The notes below the pieces were generated by a model. That model saw only the letters and a list, made by a program, of their open reading frames with translations. It searched no databases and was not told the origin of the DNA. Both the position numbers and the translations under genes were made by a program. Of a stretch of 64,000 nt of DNA, positions 15,150 to 24,254 are shown piece after piece. Numbering within the stretch: the stretch's first letter is position 1; every line of letters begins with the position of its first letter. Source of the DNA: UBA1227 sp963629305 (lineage in GTDB: Bacteria > Bacillota > Clostridia > Oscillospirales > Acutalibacteraceae). The stretch is taken from positions 1-64,000 of the forward strand of contig CAVGIJ010000006.1 in the NCBI GenBank assembly GCA_963629305.1. Reading direction: 5' to 3'.

Positions 15150-16136
15150 TTATTTGTTGAATATTTCCGTTAAAGATTTACGACTCGTTTTTGCCGGGCA
15201 ATATACGAGAAATTGCAAATATTCGCTTGATTTGGCCACGCTTATGAGTTTCGAATAGTCATTCTCATCATACGATGTAAACGAAACTAAATTTTTAAAC
15301 GCTTTCACCTTTCTGTGATCAAGCGGCGTTCTCAAATATGAACAAAATATTGTTTTATCCTCGACAATGTTCATAAAATCGTTAAGATTTTTTGAGTACA
15401 TTGCCAAATTACAAGCACCGGGCAAAATTGTGATTCCAAGCGGTGTAACAATATCCCCCGAGACGACGATTCCGCACTTTCTGTCGACAAATGCAACGCT
15501 GCCCTTTGTATGTGACGGAATATTTACCACATCTACGGTTCTGTTTCCGAGAGAGATTCCGTTTTTGAGTTCTCTCCTTGTAAAAGCGGAAAACTTCGGC
15601 TTTTCGCTGACAAGGTCATCAGAGTCATATCTGTAATAATACCTGGACGGAGAAAATAAAAAAAGCGTCTTTTTAAACAATTTGCTGCTGAAAAATTTTG
15701 CAAGCCTCATGTCTTTCTTGTGCACCTTTACACAATTGAAATCTCCGGCTCCGCCGACATTTCCGAAATGCCCGTGAGTTACCGCAACAATAATAGGCTT
15801 GTCCGTTATTTCTCTTACAACTTCCTTTAGGCCTCTGATTCCGAATCCGGTATCTACGAGCAGAGCCTTTTCACTTCCGACAAAAAGAAACGAATTGAAT
15901 ACCATGTCTGTTTTTATAAGGTACGTGTCTTTTGCGATTTCTCTTATGCAATCAGATGTAAATACTTTCTCGTTTACAACCGTACGGAAAATTGATGGGA
16001 TGTCAATATCGCTTATAAATGTACTGACGGAAGACGACACTTTTTTTGTTTTTTTCTTTATCTTGTCAAGTTTATCCGCAAACGACTCATCTTCGTTATA
16101 ATCGGTAAGACCTAAATTGTCAAAATCAATCTTCAT
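15150..16136 (-). CDS. Metallo-beta-lactamase-fold protein with altered metal motif
   Basis: 328 residues from the ATG at 16136 (a TTG at 16154 overlapping the rmlB stop is an alternative; neither has a good ribosome binding site, so coupling to rmlB is likely). The MBL fold is shown by L-L-V-D-T-G-F-G (~92-99), V-A-V-T-H-G-H-F-G-N-V-G-G (~117-129), I-P-S-H-T-K-G-S-V-A-F and S-G-D-I-V. The canonical H-x-H-x-D-H motif reads H-G-H-F-G-N, so the Asp and third His are replaced by Gly and Asn. An N-terminal ~50-residue helical, lysine-rich extension precedes the fold. One metal site may be lost, so it could be a pseudo-enzyme or use fewer ligands. Probably cytosolic; substrate unknown. Confidence 0.85.
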   Translation of the reverse strand: MKIDFDNLGLTDYNEDESFADKLDKIKKKTKKVSSSVSTFISDIDIPSIFRTVVNEKVFTSDCIREIAKDTYLIKTDMVFNSFLFVGSEKALLVDTGFGIRGLKEVVREITDKPIIVAVTHGHFGNVGGAGDFNCVKVHKKDMRLAKFFSSKLFKKTLFLFSPSRYYYRYDSDDLVSEKPKFSAFTRRELKNGISLGNRTVDVVNIPSHTKGSVAFVDRKCGIVVSGDIVTPLGITILPGACNLAMYSKNLNDFMNIVEDKTIFCSYLRTPLDHRKVKAFKNLVSFTSYDENDYSKLISVAKSSEYLQFLVYCPAKTSRKSLTEIFNK

Positions 16137-16150
16137 GCTAAAACAATTTA

Positions 16151-17182
16151 TCAATCGGGATAGCCGATTATTCTCCTGTAATTATTGCGATACTCTCCGC
16201 TTAAAATGTTTTTCCACCAATCCTGATTTGAAACAAACCAATCAACGGTTCTTTGAATACCGTCGTCAAAAGAAACGGTCGGTTCCCATCCGAGTTCACT
16301 TTGTATTTTTGACGCATCAATTGCATATCTTCTGTCATGTCCGGGCCTGTCCGCAACAAATTCTATGAGGTCTTCAGGCTTTCCGAGGCTGCGAAGCACG
16401 GTTTTTACGACCTCAAGGTTTGTACGTTCGTTGTGACCACCGATATTGTATACCTCACCTATAGTACCATTGTGGATGATCAAATCTATAGCGCGGCAGT
16501 GGTCTTCAACATAGAGCCAATCGCGTACATTTTCACCTTTTCCGTAAACCGGAACTTTTTTATCCTCAAGAGCTCTGGCTATCATCAAAGGAATAAGTTT
16601 TTCGGGAAAATGATACGGTCCGTAGTTGTTTGAACAACGTGAAATGGTTGTCGGTGTACCGTATGTTCTGTTATAGGCCATAACAAGAAGGTCAGCCGCC
16701 GCCTTACTTGAAGAGTACGGACTGCTTGTATGGATAGGCGTTTCTTCGGTAAAGAACAAGTCCGGTCTGTCAAGCGGAAGATCTCCGTACACCTCATCAG
16801 TCGATACCTGATGGAAACGTGAAATACCGAATTTATTGAAGGCATCAAGTAAAACCGAAGTTCCTATTATGTTGCTTCTTAAGAAAAGTTCGGGTGTATC
16901 TATTGACCTGTCAACATGTGACTCGGCAGCAAAGTTTACTACAATATCAAACTGCTCCTGATCAAAAAGTCTATACACCATAGAGCGATCGGTTATGTCG
17001 CCTTTTATGAATTTAAACCTCGGATCGTTTCCGAGGATAAGAGGCTCAAGTGTTGCCAAATTTCCGGCATATGTAAGGCAGTCAAGACAGACAATCTGTA
17101 CATCGTCGTGATTGTTGAGCATATAGTAAATAAAGTTGCTTCCTATAAAGCCCGCTCCGCCTGTTATAAGAATTTTCTCCAT
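16151..17182 (-). CDS. rmlB: dTDP-glucose 4,6-dehydratase
   Basis: 343 residues. The Rossmann motif G-G-A-G-F-I-G-S-N opens the protein. The catalytic segment S-T-D-E-V-Y-G-D-L and the Y-S-S-S-K-A-A-A-D motif (Tyr/Lys pair) are those of RmlB within the extended SDR family. N-N-Y-G-P-Y-H-F-P-E-K and N-I-G-G-H-N-E-R-T-N also match. It converts dTDP-glucose to dTDP-4-keto-6-deoxyglucose, the route to dTDP-rhamnose and other deoxysugars of cell-surface glycans. rmlA, rmlC and rmlD are not in this window. It is 21 bases downstream of tsaD and adjoins the MBL gene. Confidence 0.96.
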   Translation of the reverse strand: MEKILITGGAGFIGSNFIYYMLNNHDDVQIVCLDCLTYAGNLATLEPLILGNDPRFKFIKGDITDRSMVYRLFDQEQFDIVVNFAAESHVDRSIDTPELFLRSNIIGTSVLLDAFNKFGISRFHQVSTDEVYGDLPLDRPDLFFTEETPIHTSSPYSSSKAAADLLVMAYNRTYGTPTTISRCSNNYGPYHFPEKLIPLMIARALEDKKVPVYGKGENVRDWLYVEDHCRAIDLIIHNGTIGEVYNIGGHNERTNLEVVKTVLRSLGKPEDLIEFVADRPGHDRRYAIDASKIQSELGWEPTVSFDDGIQRTVDWFVSNQDWWKNILSGEYRNNYRRIIGYPD

Positions 17183-17203
17183 AATAACGTCTCCCTTACG
17201 GCA

Positions 17204-18220
17204 TCAATCAAAATCTTTGTCAATAGGCATTGTTGCCCTTGCGTTCAAGTCAAGTCCCGCGCGCCTGCCGGCAATATATTCGTAGTAGCCCTGCGCTCCC
17301 ACCATTGCGGCATTGTCTCCGCACAGTTTAAGTTCCGGCATATAAAGGTCCCAGTGCTTTTCTTCGCAGAGTTTTGTAAACTTTCGGCGAAGGACGGAGT
17401 TTGCGGAAACACCGCCGGCGATAACAATTTTTTTATAGCCGAGATTTTCCGCGGCCTCTTTTGTATTTTTAAGCAGGTAGTCCGTCACAGCGTCTATGAC
17501 AGATGCGCCCATATCGGGTACAGATATTTCATTGCCCTTTTGCGATTCATTATGAACCGTATTTATGACAAATGTTTTAAGTCCGGAAAAACTGAAATCA
17601 TATGGTGAACCGTCAACCTTCGGGTGAGGCATTTTATAGGCTTTCGGGTTTCCGTCCTTTGCCACCCTGTCAAGATTGAGTCCACCGGGATACGGAAGTC
17701 CGAGAGTTCTCGCGGACTTGTCCATGCACTCGCCTGCAGCGTCATCTCTCGTCATACCGACAATTTCGTAGTCCGTGTAAGATTTTACCTCTATGATATG
17801 CGTGTGTCCTCCCGAAACAACAAGTGCCAAAAACGGAGGCTTAAGTTCGCTGTGTGTTATGTAATTCGCGGCTATATGCGAGCGAAGGTGATGAACCGGC
17901 ACAAGGGGTTTATCATAGCGCAGACTGAGTCCCTTTGCAAAGTTCACGCCTACAAGAAGAGCACCTATAAGTCCGGGAGCTGCGGTCACAGCTATCGCGT
18001 CAATATCATTGGTAGTCAACCCCGCATCATCAAGCGCCTGCTTTGTAATCCCGGAAATGGCCTCGGCGTGTCTGCGTGAAGCGATCTCAGGTACTACGCC
18101 CCCGTACAGCTTATGTTCTTCAACCTGCGATGCGATAACAGACGACAAAACCTTTCTTCCGTCCTCAACAACCGCAGTTGCGGTCTCATCACAGGAACTC
18201 TCAATGCTCAAAATTTTCAA
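17204..18220 (-). CDS. tsaD: tRNA threonylcarbamoyladenosine biosynthesis protein TsaD
   Basis: 338 residues. Diagnostic blocks are I-E-S-S-C-D-E-T-A-T-A near the N-terminus, V-V-P-E-I-A-S-R-R-H-A-E, the metal-binding H-H-L-R-S-H, V-S-G-G-H-T-H and G-G-V-S-A-N. TsaD transfers the threonylcarbamoyl group onto A37 of ANN-decoding tRNAs, with TsaB and TsaE. The start is TTG at 18220 with AGAGGGAA upstream at normal spacing. rimI lies 140 bases upstream on the same strand; tsaB and tsaE, often in this neighbourhood, are not in the window. Confidence 0.97.
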   Translation of the reverse strand: MKILSIESSCDETATAVVEDGRKVLSSVIASQVEEHKLYGGVVPEIASRRHAEAISGITKQALDDAGLTTNDIDAIAVTAAPGLIGALLVGVNFAKGLSLRYDKPLVPVHHLRSHIAANYITHSELKPPFLALVVSGGHTHIIEVKSYTDYEIVGMTRDDAAGECMDKSARTLGLPYPGGLNLDRVAKDGNPKAYKMPHPKVDGSPYDFSFSGLKTFVINTVHNESQKGNEISVPDMGASVIDAVTDYLLKNTKEAAENLGYKKIVIAGGVSANSVLRRKFTKLCEEKHWDLYMPELKLCGDNAAMVGAQGYYEYIAGRRAGLDLNARATMPIDKDFD

Positions 18221-18360
18221 AAGGAAATTCCCTCTTTCGAAAAGAATAAAAAGATATAATATAATACATCACTTAATACATCATTACTTGTAATATCTTA
18301 CAATCAGTGAGGTATAATTTGCAATAATATTTTATATTTCTTTATATATCTGTAATCAAA

Positions 18361-18840
18361 TCATGATTTAAACCGCTTTGTCATTATAAGCGCATCCTCA
18401 TCCGGATCGCGGTAAAATGATGGACGGACGCCCGCGCTTTCAAAGCCGGCGCGTTTGTAAAGATTTATAGCCGGCGTATTTGAAATGCGCACCTCAAGGC
18501 TTATAAATGACGCACCGCAACCTTTTGCGCAGTCCACGCACTTCTTTAGAAGTGCTGTGCCGATTCCCTGCTGCCTTGAGGATTTCTTTACGGCAACGTT
18601 TGTGATATATGCCTCGTCACAGACGATATATGAGCCTATATACCCGACAATCGTCGGCACACCGGCACCGCTTATCCCGACGGCACCGTTTTCGGTGTCA
18701 TCCGTTGCCACAAAGAAATGGGCGTCCGGATTTCCGAAATAGTCGCGAATTGATTGCTCCGACCACGGATGAACAAAGCACTCTTTTTCAAGCTCTGCAA
18801 CACCCGAAATATTGTTTATGTTAAGATTTACTATTTTCAT
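18361..18840 (-). CDS. rimI: Ribosomal protein S18 alanine N-acetyltransferase
   Basis: 159 residues, GNAT fold. The acetyl-CoA loop reads R-Q-Q-G-I-G-T-A-L-L; E-C-F-x-x-P-W-S-E near the N-terminus and N-x-P-A-I-N-L-Y-K-R-A-G-F-E near the C-terminus are RimI hallmarks. It acetylates the N-terminal alanine of S18 and often travels with tsaD and tsaB, as here. Its ATG overlaps the polA TGA (ATGA), which implies translational coupling. Confidence 0.93.
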   Translation of the reverse strand: MKIVNLNINNISGVAELEKECFVHPWSEQSIRDYFGNPDAHFFVATDDTENGAVGISGAGVPTIVGYIGSYIVCDEAYITNVAVKKSSRQQGIGTALLKKCVDCAKGCGASFISLEVRISNTPAINLYKRAGFESAGVRPSFYRDPDEDALIMTKRFKS

Positions 18841-21494
18841 CAGCCTTTTGCCTCATACCATGTTTTGCCCACGTGTGCATCGCATAGAAGCGCAACCTTT
18901 AAAGCGCAGGCATTTTCCATTTCCTCTTTTACGATTTCACACACCTTGTCCGCAATATCCTCACGTGCCTCAACTATGAGTTCATCATGTACCTGCATGA
19001 TAAGCTTTGCGTCAAGGTTTTCGGCTTTAAGCCTGTTATACACCTTTATCATGGCTATTTTTATTATGTCGGCGGCGGTTCCCTGTATGGGCATGTTGCG
19101 CGCAACACGCTCACCGAACGCCCTTAGCATATGATTTGAAGAAGTGAGCTCCGGAAGATAACGTCTTCTCTCATAGAGTGTTTTTACATAGCCGTCTTTC
19201 TTTGCCTCTTCAACAACATTTTTCATATATGCATCGACGCCGCTGAAATTATGGAGATACCCCTTTATATACGCATCGGCTTCTTTGTACGAAACGCCGA
19301 TATTTTTTCCGAGCGAGTGTGCGCCTATGCCGTATACTATTCCGAAATTTACAGCCTTTGCATTACTCCTCATTGTGTGTGTCACTTCTGAAAGCGGTAC
19401 CCCGAAAACCTGTGATGCGGTTATTTTATGGATATCCTCTCCGCTTTCAAATGCGGCAATCATGTTTTTGTCGTCCGCCATGTGTGCAAGCACACGAAGC
19501 TCAATCTGCGAGTAGTCGGCATCTATGAGTGCGTACCCCGGCTTTGCAACAAAGAACTTGCGAAGCTCCGAGCCGAGCGGTTTTCTCACCGGTATGTTCT
19601 GAAGGTTCGGATCTGCGGAAGATATACGTCCCGTCCTTGTTTCCGTTTGATTAAGTGTTGAATGGATACGTCCGTCTTTTGCCACGCAGCCTGCAAGGCC
19701 GTCGCAATATGTGGATTTGAGCTTCTGAACGGTTCTGTATTCGAGGATATCTGCGACAACAGGGTATTCCTCGGCAAGTGATTCAAGAACATCTGCACTT
19801 GTTGAGTAGCCGCTCTTGGTTTTCTTTTTCGCAGGAATCCCGAGCTTTTCAAAGAGTGCCTCACCGAGCTGTTTCGGCGAATTCAGGTTAAATTCGAAAC
19901 CGCACTCACCGTAGATACGCTCTGTCATTTCAGACACCCTTGTGCCTATGACTTCTCCGTACTCAAAAAGACCGTCGGTATCCACAAGGAATCCCACCTG
20001 TTCCATGGAGGCAAGTACCTCGGCGAGACTTATCTCCATTGCGAGTAAATCAGCCTGATTGTTTGAGTCGATAAGTGAAAGTATATAGTCGGACACCACA
20101 CCGAGCGCCAATACATTTTTAACCTGTTCATTATCTGAGTCAACCGACGGCGCTTTAAGATTTACTTTCTGTCCGTATTCGGCAAGAAGTCTTATGGGAT
20201 CATATGCATTGGCGGACGGATTTAAGATATACCCCGCAAGAGAGGTATCAAGACAGAGGTTTGATACTTCAAATCCGTTTGCATATGCGTAAGCATAGAG
20301 TGACTTTGAATTGTCTGTATATTTTTTTATACTTCCGTCTTTTAGGAAGTTGTCAAATGCAGTAACAGCGTTGTTTTCGACACTTTCAAAGTCGATTATA
20401 TGCGCATTTGCATCTACTGTAAAGTACACGCACTTTACAGTAGGCTTTTTTTCTCCGAAATTCCCTGTTTCAAAGTCACATACAAAGTATGCCTTGTGCG
20501 TTTTTTCCAGTAACATAAAGATTTCCGAGAAGTCTGTGTGATAAACCGGTTGCAAAGTTGCTGCGGCATTTTCACCGTTCTTTTCTGTTGTCTCTCCACC
20601 CTCACTGAAAATGTCAGTTTCATCACGCAGTCCGAGTTTATCTATCATGCCGAACATCTCAAGGGATGATAAAAGGCGCGCAGCCGCACCGAAATCTCCG
20701 CCGGACACTTTATAGTGTGACAGGTCGGTATCCATCGGGACTTTGGGACAGATAGTACCGAGGGTACGGCTTAAAAATGCATTGTCCTTATCCTTTATAA
20801 GCTTCTGTCTGACGCCTTCCTTTATTTCGAGCTCATCTATGTGATCATAGATATAGTCAATATTTCCGTATTTTGAAATAAGCGCACCGGCGGTTTTCTC
20901 ACCGACACCGGCAACACCCGGTATATTGTCGGAGGAATCACCCTGAAGCGCTTTTATTTCTATCATTTGAGTAGGGGTTACACCGTAATTTTCCGAGATA
21001 TACTCCGGTGTGCAGTAAGTTGTGACCGTACGACCCATCTTTGTTGACGGGAGAATAACGGTTACATTGTCACGTATGAGCTGAAACGAATCCCTATCCC
21101 CTGTGGCGATGTAACATTCGTTTTCCGTATTCTCCGAGCAGACACGCGACATGGTTCCGAGTATATCGTCTGCTTCATAGCCCGGCACCTCAACATATTT
21201 ATAACCGAGGAGGTTCAGAATTTCTTTGAGCAGCGGCATCTGAGAGGCAAGCTCGGGTGGCATACCTTTACGGCCTGCCTTATAGCCGTCATACATCTTG
21301 TGGCGGAAAGTAGGCTCCTTCAAATCAAACGCAACGGCAACCGCGTCCGGATTCACTTCATCCTTGAGTTTTATAAGAATATTTAAAAAGCCGTAGATAC
21401 CGTTTGTAAACTTACCGTCTTTCGTGGTAAGAAGCTTAATTCCGTAAAAGGCACGGTTTATTATACTGTTTCCGTCTATAACAAGTAACTTCAT
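18840..21494 (-). CDS. polA: DNA polymerase I
   Basis: 884 residues. The N-terminal 5' nuclease domain (~1-290) has the usual D-G-N-S-I-I-N-R-A-F and G-D-S-S-D-N-I-P-G-V-x-G-V-G-E-K-T-A motifs. The C-terminal family A polymerase domain shows D-Y-S-Q-I-E-L-R-V-L-A-H, the O helix R-S-x-A-K-A-V-N-F-G-I-V-Y-G, and Q-V-H-D-E-L. The middle exonuclease-like domain retains a D-F-E triplet but the motif II Asp is replaced (N-S-K-S-L), so proofreading is probably absent, as in other Gram-positive Pol I. It acts in Okazaki fragment maturation and repair. GAGGATGG precedes the ATG at 21494; it is coupled to rimI. Confidence 0.98.
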   Translation of the reverse strand: MKLLVIDGNSIINRAFYGIKLLTTKDGKFTNGIYGFLNILIKLKDEVNPDAVAVAFDLKEPTFRHKMYDGYKAGRKGMPPELASQMPLLKEILNLLGYKYVEVPGYEADDILGTMSRVCSENTENECYIATGDRDSFQLIRDNVTVILPSTKMGRTVTTYCTPEYISENYGVTPTQMIEIKALQGDSSDNIPGVAGVGEKTAGALISKYGNIDYIYDHIDELEIKEGVRQKLIKDKDNAFLSRTLGTICPKVPMDTDLSHYKVSGGDFGAAARLLSSLEMFGMIDKLGLRDETDIFSEGGETTEKNGENAAATLQPVYHTDFSEIFMLLEKTHKAYFVCDFETGNFGEKKPTVKCVYFTVDANAHIIDFESVENNAVTAFDNFLKDGSIKKYTDNSKSLYAYAYANGFEVSNLCLDTSLAGYILNPSANAYDPIRLLAEYGQKVNLKAPSVDSDNEQVKNVLALGVVSDYILSLIDSNNQADLLAMEISLAEVLASMEQVGFLVDTDGLFEYGEVIGTRVSEMTERIYGECGFEFNLNSPKQLGEALFEKLGIPAKKKTKSGYSTSADVLESLAEEYPVVADILEYRTVQKLKSTYCDGLAGCVAKDGRIHSTLNQTETRTGRISSADPNLQNIPVRKPLGSELRKFFVAKPGYALIDADYSQIELRVLAHMADDKNMIAAFESGEDIHKITASQVFGVPLSEVTHTMRSNAKAVNFGIVYGIGAHSLGKNIGVSYKEADAYIKGYLHNFSGVDAYMKNVVEEAKKDGYVKTLYERRRYLPELTSSNHMLRAFGERVARNMPIQGTAADIIKIAMIKVYNRLKAENLDAKLIMQVHDELIVEAREDIADKVCEIVKEEMENACALKVALLCDAHVGKTWYEAKG

Positions 21495-21530
21495 AAAACA
21501 CCATCCTCAAAATAGCAATTTATTTTACCA

Positions 21531-22625
21531 TCATTCCAAAACTCCCGCAATAGCGCAGAGAAGTTCGTAGGAAACCGGGAAGGGTGCTTTTTCAAGTTTC
21601 GATTTATTCTCAAACACTTGGTTTACGGCAGCCTTTAAAATGTCATTTGAAGTCTCCGCTTTTCCACACGTATTCTCAAAGAAGTTATTAATCTCATCTG
21701 TGCTTGAAAACCCGGTAAACGTCAATATTTTTCTTACGCTCTCATCAGCTCCGTTTTCATATGATGCATCCAAATAGCCTTTCAAAAATGTTCCGCAAGC
21801 TATGCCGTGAGGTACTCCCATTGAATAAGTCAAAGTATAACTGAGTCCGTGTGGCAGGGATGTACCCGTATGCGCAATCGACATGCCTGCAAGTGTTGAC
21901 ATACGTAAAAGATACTCATATTCGCCCTCTGAAATATCACCCGAAAGGAGACATTTCTTTACTTTTGAAAAAAGTTTAAGTCCGGAATCAGACAGCATAC
22001 GTGAAAAATCATTTGCATCGGAGTTAATCTCACTCTCTATAAGATGACACAAAGCGTCCATCGCCGTACTTCTTATAATTCCGATAGGAGCGAAAGTGAG
22101 ATACCTTGAATCAATCAAAGACAGTGTCGGAAAAAGGGTATGCGGCATTCCCGACTTTGTCTTCCTCTCATGGATGGTGAGTACGGAAATACCCGTAACC
22201 TCTGAGCCCGTACCGCATGTGGTCGGTATGGCAACAATAGGGAGTGCGGACGAGTCGGCATTTTTTAAATAAAGATAGTCCGGACCCTTATCACCGTGTT
22301 TCATCATAAGCGCAATTGCCTTTGCGGCATCCATGGGTGAACCCCCGCCTATGCCTATAACAAAATCTGCACCCTGCGAGATACCGAAGTCTCTCGCCCT
22401 CATAACAGTTTCTATTGAAGGGTTCTCTTCAATGTCGGAATACAAAGAACAGCCGATATTTTGAGACTTGAGTGCACTTATAACGTCATCCAATGCGCCG
22501 CATTTTTTCGCCGATGTTTTCCCGGTAACAATAAGAGCCTTATTTCCGAGCAATGCAATTTCACGGGCATGATTTCTTATCACGTTTTTTTCGTTATAAA
22601 CTTTTGTTGGCATAAAAAATTCCAT
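21531..22625 (-). CDS. Iron-containing alcohol dehydrogenase family protein
   Basis: 364 residues from the ATG at 22625, chosen because AAGGAG lies 8 bases upstream; the GTG three codons earlier is too close to that site. The group III fold shows the NAD(P) loop I-G-G-G-S-P-M-D-A-A-K, T-C-G-T-G-S-E-V-T, and metal ligands D-A-L-C-H-L-I-E-S (Asp and His), H-G-L-S-Y and P-H-G-I-A-C-G. It probably interconverts an alcohol and an aldehyde or ketone in fermentation; substrate unknown. It is monocistronic with its own promoter and is followed after 36 bases by polA. Confidence 0.92.
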   Translation of the reverse strand: MEFFMPTKVYNEKNVIRNHAREIALLGNKALIVTGKTSAKKCGALDDVISALKSQNIGCSLYSDIEENPSIETVMRARDFGISQGADFVIGIGGGSPMDAAKAIALMMKHGDKGPDYLYLKNADSSALPIVAIPTTCGTGSEVTGISVLTIHERKTKSGMPHTLFPTLSLIDSRYLTFAPIGIIRSTAMDALCHLIESEINSDANDFSRMLSDSGLKLFSKVKKCLLSGDISEGEYEYLLRMSTLAGMSIAHTGTSLPHGLSYTLTYSMGVPHGIACGTFLKGYLDASYENGADESVRKILTFTGFSSTDEINNFFENTCGKAETSNDILKAAVNQVFENKSKLEKAPFPVSYELLCAIAGVLE

Positions 22626-22648
22626 AAAGTTCACTCCTTAACAGATTA

Positions 22649-22677
22649 ATTTTACTTAAAAGAGGTGCTAAAATCAA
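22649..22677 (-). promoter_or_regulatory. Promoter of the iron alcohol dehydrogenase gene
   Basis: Minus strand TTGATT (22677-22672), 17-base spacer, TAAAAT (22654-22649), 23 bases from the start codon. Transcription could continue into polA because no terminator is visible in the 36-base gap. Confidence 0.65.
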
Positions 22678-22761
22678 GGGACAAGCCATGTTTCGACCGT
22701 ATGTGATAAATACACTGTGGTATTCTTATTTACGGCAACTTAACTGTTTTTTAATTTTTAT

Positions 22762-22796
22762 TTAAGTCTCCTTTAAGGTTAGACCGTTAGACTTAA
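22762..22796 (+). repeat. Inverted repeat upstream of the 56-residue ORF
   Basis: TTAAGTCT (22762-22769) and AGACTTAA (22789-22796) are perfect inverted copies 19 bases apart, directly before the ribosome binding site of the small gene. It could be an operator or a 5' UTR hairpin. Confidence 0.5.
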
Positions 22797-22825
22797 GTCA
22801 CAACAAAACAGAAAGGAGTGGTAAC

Positions 22826-22996
22826 ATGAACGGTCAGAACGCAAATCTTGTCAGCATGAACTATTACAATCCCTCACAGCTTTTTAATAGAATGGGACAA
22901 TTGTTCTACCGTACCGGCGAGATTAACAAAGCCAAGATGCTCTTTCTCCTAGCGGGCATTTATGACGGAAAATTCAAACTTCAAAACAACTTATAA
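22826..22996 (+). CDS. 56-residue conserved-looking small protein
   Basis: ATG at 22826 with AAAGGAGTG 6-7 bases upstream; TAA at 22994. The peptide starts M-N-G-Q-N-A-N-L-V-S-M-N-Y-Y-N-P and continues with helical segments rich in aromatic and basic residues (R-M-G-Q-L-F-Y-R-T-G-E-I-N-K-A-K-M-L-F-L-L-A-G-I-Y-D-G-K-F). Its natural composition, strong ribosome binding site and following hairpin support a real gene. No signal peptide and no recognised family. It lies alone on the plus strand between two minus-strand genes. Function unknown. Confidence 0.7.
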   Translation: MNGQNANLVSMNYYNPSQLFNRMGQLFYRTGEINKAKMLFLLAGIYDGKFKLQNNL

Positions 22997-23100
22997 TTAC
23001 AAATCGAATTCAATAAACAAATAAACTCAAACATAAGGAAATATTCATTAATTCTAAAACATTTCCATATATTTTTTCCTTTCACTTTTATATTTCAAAG

Positions 23101-23145
23101 CAAAGAACCCGGAGAGTCCTGCTCTTCGGGTTCTTTGTTGCGCCT
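23101..23145 (+). terminator. Terminator between the 56-residue ORF and the DUF2804 gene
   Basis: CAAAGAACCCGGAGAG pairs with CTCTTCGGGTTCTTTG (one mismatch, 5-base loop). A T-rich tract follows after a few bases. It lies in a convergent gap and could serve both neighbours. Confidence 0.75.
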
Positions 23146-23165
23146 TTTTTTAGTATTTGTTTTAA

Positions 23166-24212
23166 TTACCAACGGTTTTCCACATCCTCGCAGAAAGCGG
23201 TCATATCTCTTATTTCAAGCTTTGTACCGTCGTCGAGGGTTACATTGCCGTTCCATTTTCCCCATACCTGATGTGCATGCATACCGAAAACATGAGGTAT
23301 ACCGAGCATTGTATGGTGGTCAAGCTGCGGTGTCATTGTCATCTCAAAGCGTCCGTCATCGGAGATAAAAACCCACGGTTTCATATGCTCTTTGGTTATC
23401 CATCTGTGCTTATGCGGCTTCTTTAAGCGAAGATTTCCGATTTTATGTACCTTTCCGTCATAAAAAATCGTATTTTCCGTAAAAGCCTCCATTTTTCCGA
23501 AGCCCCAGCCAATCTCAAAACCGAAAAGTTTTCCGTCAGAAAGTCTTTGAGTGCCACCGCCCCAGTACCATGAATTATGGTAAGTCCATACACCGCGTCC
23601 CCAGTCAAGTGTTCCGAATGTATCTGTCGGATCAAATACCACCTTCATTTTACCGAACTGTACAACACCGCGTACAGGCATACAATGTTGCTTTTTATTC
23701 AGATAAAAGTGCGCCTGTTCCTCAAACGGAACTGCCATTGTCAGATACTCCGCGCCGTCCTGAATTTCGAACTCAAGATCTGCTTTAAACATACCCTTGG
23801 TACCGATTCCGTTCATTATTATACGGATATGATGCAGATCACTCTCAATATATGTTTTTCCGAGAGGAGAACGTTTTTTAAACGTCATAGGTGCATCCGG
23901 TTCCTCAGGCAAGCGGTATCTGCCGAGTGTGAGAAGTGAAAGTGCGGAAAGTCCGTCGGCCTTTTCTCCTGTAATCCTGTCAAAAATACTGAAAGTTACT
24001 GCGCCGCCAAGTCCAATATCCGCAACCGTAACCTGAACGGTATAGCGCTCATTTGCGAGTTGGTAAAAGTTCCACTCCTTAAGTCTGAGATGTGATGTTT
24101 TGATATCTTTGCGTCTGTAATCATAGAGCATGCTGCGACACCAGCCGGGCTCTGCGACATTTCCGTTTTCGTCGAGAAGCTTTGTCTTTACCTTAATTTC
24201 GTTCTGCTTCAT
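23166..24212 (-). CDS. DUF2804 family protein
   Basis: 348 residues. The family pattern is visible as R-x-K-E-W-N-F-Y (~65), G-R-G-V-W-T-Y-H-N-S-W-Y-W-G (~210), G-F-E-I-G-W-G-F-G and a W-G-K-W-N-G near the end. It is rich in aromatic residues and predicted beta strands, with no signal peptide. DUF2804 has no assigned reaction that I can state; the fold resembles lipocalin-like or carotenoid 1,2-hydratase-type beta barrels, which is inference. AAGGAGG precedes the ATG. It follows dusB by 42 bases on the same strand. Confidence 0.9.
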   Translation of the reverse strand: MKQNEIKVKTKLLDENGNVAEPGWCRSMLYDYRRKDIKTSHLRLKEWNFYQLANERYTVQVTVADIGLGGAVTFSIFDRITGEKADGLSALSLLTLGRYRLPEEPDAPMTFKKRSPLGKTYIESDLHHIRIIMNGIGTKGMFKADLEFEIQDGAEYLTMAVPFEEQAHFYLNKKQHCMPVRGVVQFGKMKVVFDPTDTFGTLDWGRGVWTYHNSWYWGGGTQRLSDGKLFGFEIGWGFGKMEAFTENTIFYDGKVHKIGNLRLKKPHKHRWITKEHMKPWVFISDDGRFEMTMTPQLDHHTMLGIPHVFGMHAHQVWGKWNGNVTLDDGTKLEIRDMTAFCEDVENRW

Positions 24213-24254
24213 TTATAATTACCTCCTTGAAAAATTTATTATCTTTATTTTGTT

